From: Bacteroidales bacterium | GTDB taxonomy: Bacteria > Bacteroidota > Bacteroidia > Bacteroidales > UBA932 | Assembly: GCA_017627955.1 (NCBI GenBank) | Contig: JAGAFU010000029.1 | Span: 1-42,627, forward strand | DNA length: 42,627 bases | Reading direction: 5' to 3' | Shown: positions 40,077 through 42,627 of the stretch, piece after piece | How positions within the stretch are numbered: position 1 is the stretch's first letter | How the letters are laid out: every line of letters begins with the position of its first letter | Translations under genes and position numbers: made by a program | Notes under the pieces: generated by a model | The model's input: only the letters and a program-made list of their open reading frames with translations | What the model was told of the DNA's origin: nothing | The model's database searches: none

Positions 40077-40604
40077 ATGTCGCGCCACACTCCTAAAGTC
40101 GCGCTGGTCCCGTCCGGATTCTTTGACCCCGCTTCCGCGAGGGAAGTGCTGTCACGGACGGCAAGTCTTGACGAAGAGGATAAAGTTGAATACATCAGTT
40201 TGCCGGAGTACTCCGCCGAACTGGTGTATTCTCTTTCTGCCTCCAGCCCATCCCAGACTGACCTGTCATCCTCTGATGCCCCTTTCACCCAGAGCGAAGC
40301 GAAGGATCTTCTTCCGGAGCTGTACTATCTGCTAAAGAAGCTCCCGGAACTCAAGGACTATAACAAAATCGCCGCCTCTTACGGTGACGGCGTCTTGTCC
40401 CTTGCGATCGCCCAGGGCGAGAACCTCCTGCTGGCCAACACTTTCCAGGCCGCGGACTTTACCACGGCCGAGTATTTCCTGTTCATGGCGGTCAGGAAGC
40501 TGCAGCTCAATCCGGAAGTTTCCACTATCCATTTCATGACACCTTTGTCTGGCGAGGAGGAGATGTCTTTGTACAGGTATTTCAAAACTGTGGAGACCGT
40601 ATGA
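40077..40604 (+). CDS. DUF3822 family protein
   Basis: The 175-residue soluble protein fits DUF3822: VALVPSGFFDPASAREVLS at the N-terminus, then ALAIAQGENLLLANTFQAAD-like LAIAQGENLLLANTFQAADF and TAEYFLFMAVRKLQLNPEVS. The fold is thought to be actin/ASKHA-like, and its function is unknown. It is shorter than typical members, with only the first half of the fold well represented. Its last codons overlap the rsmD start by four bases, so the two are coupled. Confidence 0.72.
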   Translation: MSRHTPKVALVPSGFFDPASAREVLSRTASLDEEDKVEYISLPEYSAELVYSLSASSPSQTDLSSSDAPFTQSEAKDLLPELYYLLKKLPELKDYNKIAASYGDGVLSLAIAQGENLLLANTFQAADFTTAEYFLFMAVRKLQLNPEVSTIHFMTPLSGEEEMSLYRYFKTVETV

Positions 40605-41131
40605 GAATAATCGGAGGCCGACTGAAAGGCAAGTCCATAAATCCTCCCGCGGGTTACAAGGCCCGTCCCACTACGGATTTCGCCAGGGAGGGCCTGTTCA
40701 ATGTCCTTAATAATGAATATGAGTTCGAGGACCTGAAGGTTCTCGATCTTTTCGGCGGTACCGGTGCCGTGGCTTTCGAGTTCGCCTCCAGAGGAGCCGC
40801 GAGGGTGTATTCAGTTGAGATGTCCAGGGAGAACGCGTCGTTTATCAAGACAGAGGCCCAGCGGCTTGGACTTGACAATGTGACGATGGTCCGGGACAAT
40901 GTGTTCGATTTCCTTCCTCTTTGCAGGGAAAAGTTCGACATCATTTTCGCCGATCCGCCTTATGCCCTGGAAGGGCTGGAGACTCTTCCGGACAAGATTT
41001 TTGCCCAGGACATTCTTCATCCTGGCTGCTATTTCATCCTCGAGCACGGCGACGAGCATTCTTTCACCGACCACCCCCGCTTCAAAAAAGAGAAGCGCTA
41101 CGGCCGCGTGCACTTTTCCTTCTTTGAATAG
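40601..41131 (+). CDS. rsmD: 16S rRNA (guanine(966)-N(2))-methyltransferase RsmD
   Basis: The 176-residue protein begins MRIIGGRLKGKSINPPAG, the RsmD signature, followed by RPTTDFAREGLFNVLNN. The SAM-binding motif is VLDLFGGTGAVAFEFASRGA (about 47-66), and the catalytic motif is DPPY (IIFADPPYAL). It methylates G966 of 16S rRNA in 30S assembly. The gene overlaps DUF3822 by 4 bp and converges with the helicase gene, with 2 bp between stops. Confidence 0.93.
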   Translation: MRIIGGRLKGKSINPPAGYKARPTTDFAREGLFNVLNNEYEFEDLKVLDLFGGTGAVAFEFASRGAARVYSVEMSRENASFIKTEAQRLGLDNVTMVRDNVFDFLPLCREKFDIIFADPPYALEGLETLPDKIFAQDILHPGCYFILEHGDEHSFTDHPRFKKEKRYGRVHFSFFE

Positions 41132-41133
41132 GG

Positions 41134-42627
41134 CTATTGGGAGAGATAGCCTTTCTCAAAGGCACCCGGATATAAGAACTTGGATTCCCGGTCGGGAAAC
41201 TTGACAATCAGGTATTTATCATCTATAGACACAACTTGGCCAGGACCAAGGCTCTTGTGGATGACCGTGTCGCCGACTGTGATTGCTTTGGCTGCTTCGA
41301 CAAGCTCAGCAACCGGAGTGACCAGAGTAGATCCTTCGCTTCGCTCAGGATGACATTGCGGGTCCAACCCAGGGTCTTTGTTGTCATCCTGAGGCGAAGG
41401 CACTGAGACGAAGGATCTACAGCCACCGTCATTCCCGGATTGACCGGGCATCTCCACCGCTGTATCCCAAAGGCCAATGACAGTGCCGGTGTGTTTGTCA
41501 ATGCCGGTGTATTCCAAAGAAGAGTCCTCGTAGCGCTTGAACTTATAGACAGCATCATTCATCAGCTCGCTGTTGAAGACTCCCAGACTCACTAGTAAGC
41601 TGAAATCCTTGAGAGTCAGGCCGGTAACCTTTCGGAACAGATCCGGTTCCAGCTGTTCAATAACATCTTTCAGGCAATATTCCCGGTAATCGGTCAGGTA
41701 CATGAACACAGGAATGCGGGTGGCGAATTTGATTAGCTTATCCTGGATTTCCTTGCGTTTGCTCTTAAACTCTTTCTCTTCATCGGTAAGCTCTTTTTTC
41801 TCCTTTTGCGTCAGGTCGTCTCCTTTCTCTTTTTTGGTCTTCTTAACGTGTTCGGACTTGTTGATGATGGTCTCGATGTCGGAGTTGAGGTTGCGGAACC
41901 CCTCTATGTTCATTAGGGCCTTCATTGCTTCCGGATTGTTCATCAGGCGCAGCAGGGTGGCGTTGTCCACGTTTACTAGCACAGCGCTCTCCCAGCGGCG
42001 GGCAAGAAGTGTGGCCGTGGTTCCGCTCATGGCCATATCAAGCACGCCGGCCGCATCTATTTCTTTCATTGAAGAGCCGTCGAAAGCCAGTATTGGCAAG
42101 AACTTGATGAACTGCTCAACTTTCTTTTCCGGATTGGATTCCTCGACGTTGAGTTGGCAGCTGTATTCCTCAACCTGCCTGAGGGCCCGATTCGGGGCGA
42201 AGTCGAAGACATAGCAGAACGGTTTGAGAATCACCTCATTCCCGTATTCATCCTTAGTGGTCCAAGGAGACTGGACACGGAAAGCGGCTTGGAAGTAGGT
42301 CTCCGGGGAAGTGGTGTTGCGGAGCATCAAGATTCCGGTCCACGGCTTGACAGTGACGCCGGTCGAAAGCTTGCCGCACGATAAGGTAATAGTCTTAGTC
42401 TGCTGGGGGTCTTCCATGGCGTTGTAAACCGGCTCCACGGCTCTGGCTCCCATTCCGGCTTCGTTTCCGGCCGCTACGATTATCCTATATTCATCATAAA
42501 AGCGGTTGGAGCGCTTGCGCAGGAGTTTTGCCATGGCCCGGCAAGCGGCAACCGATGGCAGGAACCAGTAAGTGTGCTGGAGATAGCTCAGCAGTCGGGT
42601 GTCCGAAAAAGGCATAGGTGGCTTCTC
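41134..42627 (-). CDS. Helicase/restriction-type protein, C-terminal part (5' end outside window)
   Basis: The frame stays open past the last base of the window, so the gene is 5'-truncated here. The visible 497 residues include TITLSCGKLSTGVTVKPWTG and QAAFRVQSPWTTKDEYGNEV, which look like superfamily-2 helicase motifs V and VI (the R of QAAFRVQSP being the arginine finger). A charged coiled stretch (KSEHVKKTKKEKGDDLTQKE) and a helical domain follow. The end (GDTVIHKSLGPGQVVSIDDK) resembles a small CarD/SH3-like barrel. It could be a helicase subunit of a restriction or defence system, or a plasmid-type nuclease-helicase; the N-terminus is needed to tell. A palindromic repeat interrupts the linker near the C-terminus. 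Confidence 0.6.
   Translation of the reverse strand, partial: EKPPMPFSDTRLLSYLQHTYWFLPSVAACRAMAKLLRKRSNRFYDEYRIIVAAGNEAGMGARAVEPVYNAMEDPQQTKTITLSCGKLSTGVTVKPWTGILMLRNTTSPETYFQAAFRVQSPWTTKDEYGNEVILKPFCYVFDFAPNRALRQVEEYSCQLNVEESNPEKKVEQFIKFLPILAFDGSSMKEIDAAGVLDMAMSGTTATLLARRWESAVLVNVDNATLLRLMNNPEAMKALMNIEGFRNLNSDIETIINKSEHVKKTKKEKGDDLTQKEKKELTDEEKEFKSKRKEIQDKLIKFATRIPVFMYLTDYREYCLKDVIEQLEPDLFRKVTGLTLKDFSLLVSLGVFNSELMNDAVYKFKRYEDSSLEYTGIDKHTGTVIGLWDTAVEMPGQSGNDGGCRSFVSVPSPQDDNKDPGLDPQCHPERSEGSTLVTPVAELVEAAKAITVGDTVIHKSLGPGQVVSIDDKYLIVKFPDRESKFLYPGAFEKGYLSQ
41327..41420. repeat. Palindromic repeat inside the helicase gene (HPERSEGS type)
   Basis: The left arm, 41327-41355, starts GTAGATCCTTCGCTTCGCTC; the right arm, 41382-41420, ends GACGAAGGATCTAC. 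They are imperfect inverted copies joined by about 26 bp. This is the widespread bacterial interspersed repeat read as CHPERSEGS, and here it is translated as such in frame. A second common repeat core, CTTCGACAAGCTCAG (41295-41309), lies nearby and is translated as AELVEA. Together they form a non-conserved insert in the protein. Confidence 0.75.

Overview
The window looks like a chromosomal contig of a gut Bacteroidales bacterium. It is moderately high in G+C for that order and resembles Rikenellaceae or Cryptobacteroides-like lineages. The evidence is the TAnnTTTG-type promoter -7 elements, the weak or absent Shine-Dalgarno sequences, DUF3822 next to rsmD, a LepA of bacteroidete type, FucI/FucP, GH109 and many SPII-type lipoproteins. 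The lineage is an inference from gene content; no marker tree could be run.

Layout. 1-474 is the 3' end of a malate dehydrogenase gene. 565-9089 is a carbohydrate region: a GH95-like fucosidase-type enzyme, an alpha/beta hydrolase-SGNH double esterase, a GH2-like enzyme, a lipoprotein version of the RbsD/FucU sugar mutarotase fold, and a TupA-like ATP-grasp protein. 9099-10743 is an AbiE-type (type IV) toxin-antitoxin pair with a perfect inverted-repeat operator. 10777-18904 holds a Wzx-like flippase, a zinc-peptidase-like lipoprotein, tRNA-Pro(UGG), lolD, a YfcC-family carrier paired with a GH109 enzyme, and an ECF sigma/anti-sigma/Spy-like operon.

18966-24394 is the most unusual segment. 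It is a 5.4-kb integrative element with a tyrosine integrase, an excisionase-like HTH protein, a filamentous-phage gpII/X-type rolling-circle Rep and three proteins I do not recognise. It sits inside the 5' end of lepA. The original promoter, start codon and first eleven codons of lepA are stranded at the left junction. The right end of the element supplies a new promoter, leader hairpin and start codon that restore a full-length LepA. The element carries a repeat of about 100-167 bp in three places, 11-bp-spaced candidate integrase arm sites at both ends, and a strong excess of the octamer CCTCAACG.

24356-42627 returns to the chromosome: lepA and a small glycosyltransferase; fucI-fucP (L-fucose isomerase and permease); a minimal ComEC channel protein; ackA with a phosphate acyltransferase; a serine beta-lactamase-like hydrolase; a minus-strand group nrnA - two FKBP lipoproteins - MATE transporter - cytidylate-kinase-like protein; a membrane-anchored unknown - DUF3822 - rsmD; and the C-terminal part of a helicase/restriction-type protein carrying a palindromic repeat inside its coding sequence.

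Taken together, the fucose-related genes (GH95-like enzyme, FucU-like lipoprotein, fucI, fucP) and GH109 suggest use of host or mucin-type glycans, with acetate production through AckA. Several promoters place the -7 element only 4-8 nt before the start codon, which suggests leaderless or almost leaderless mRNAs.
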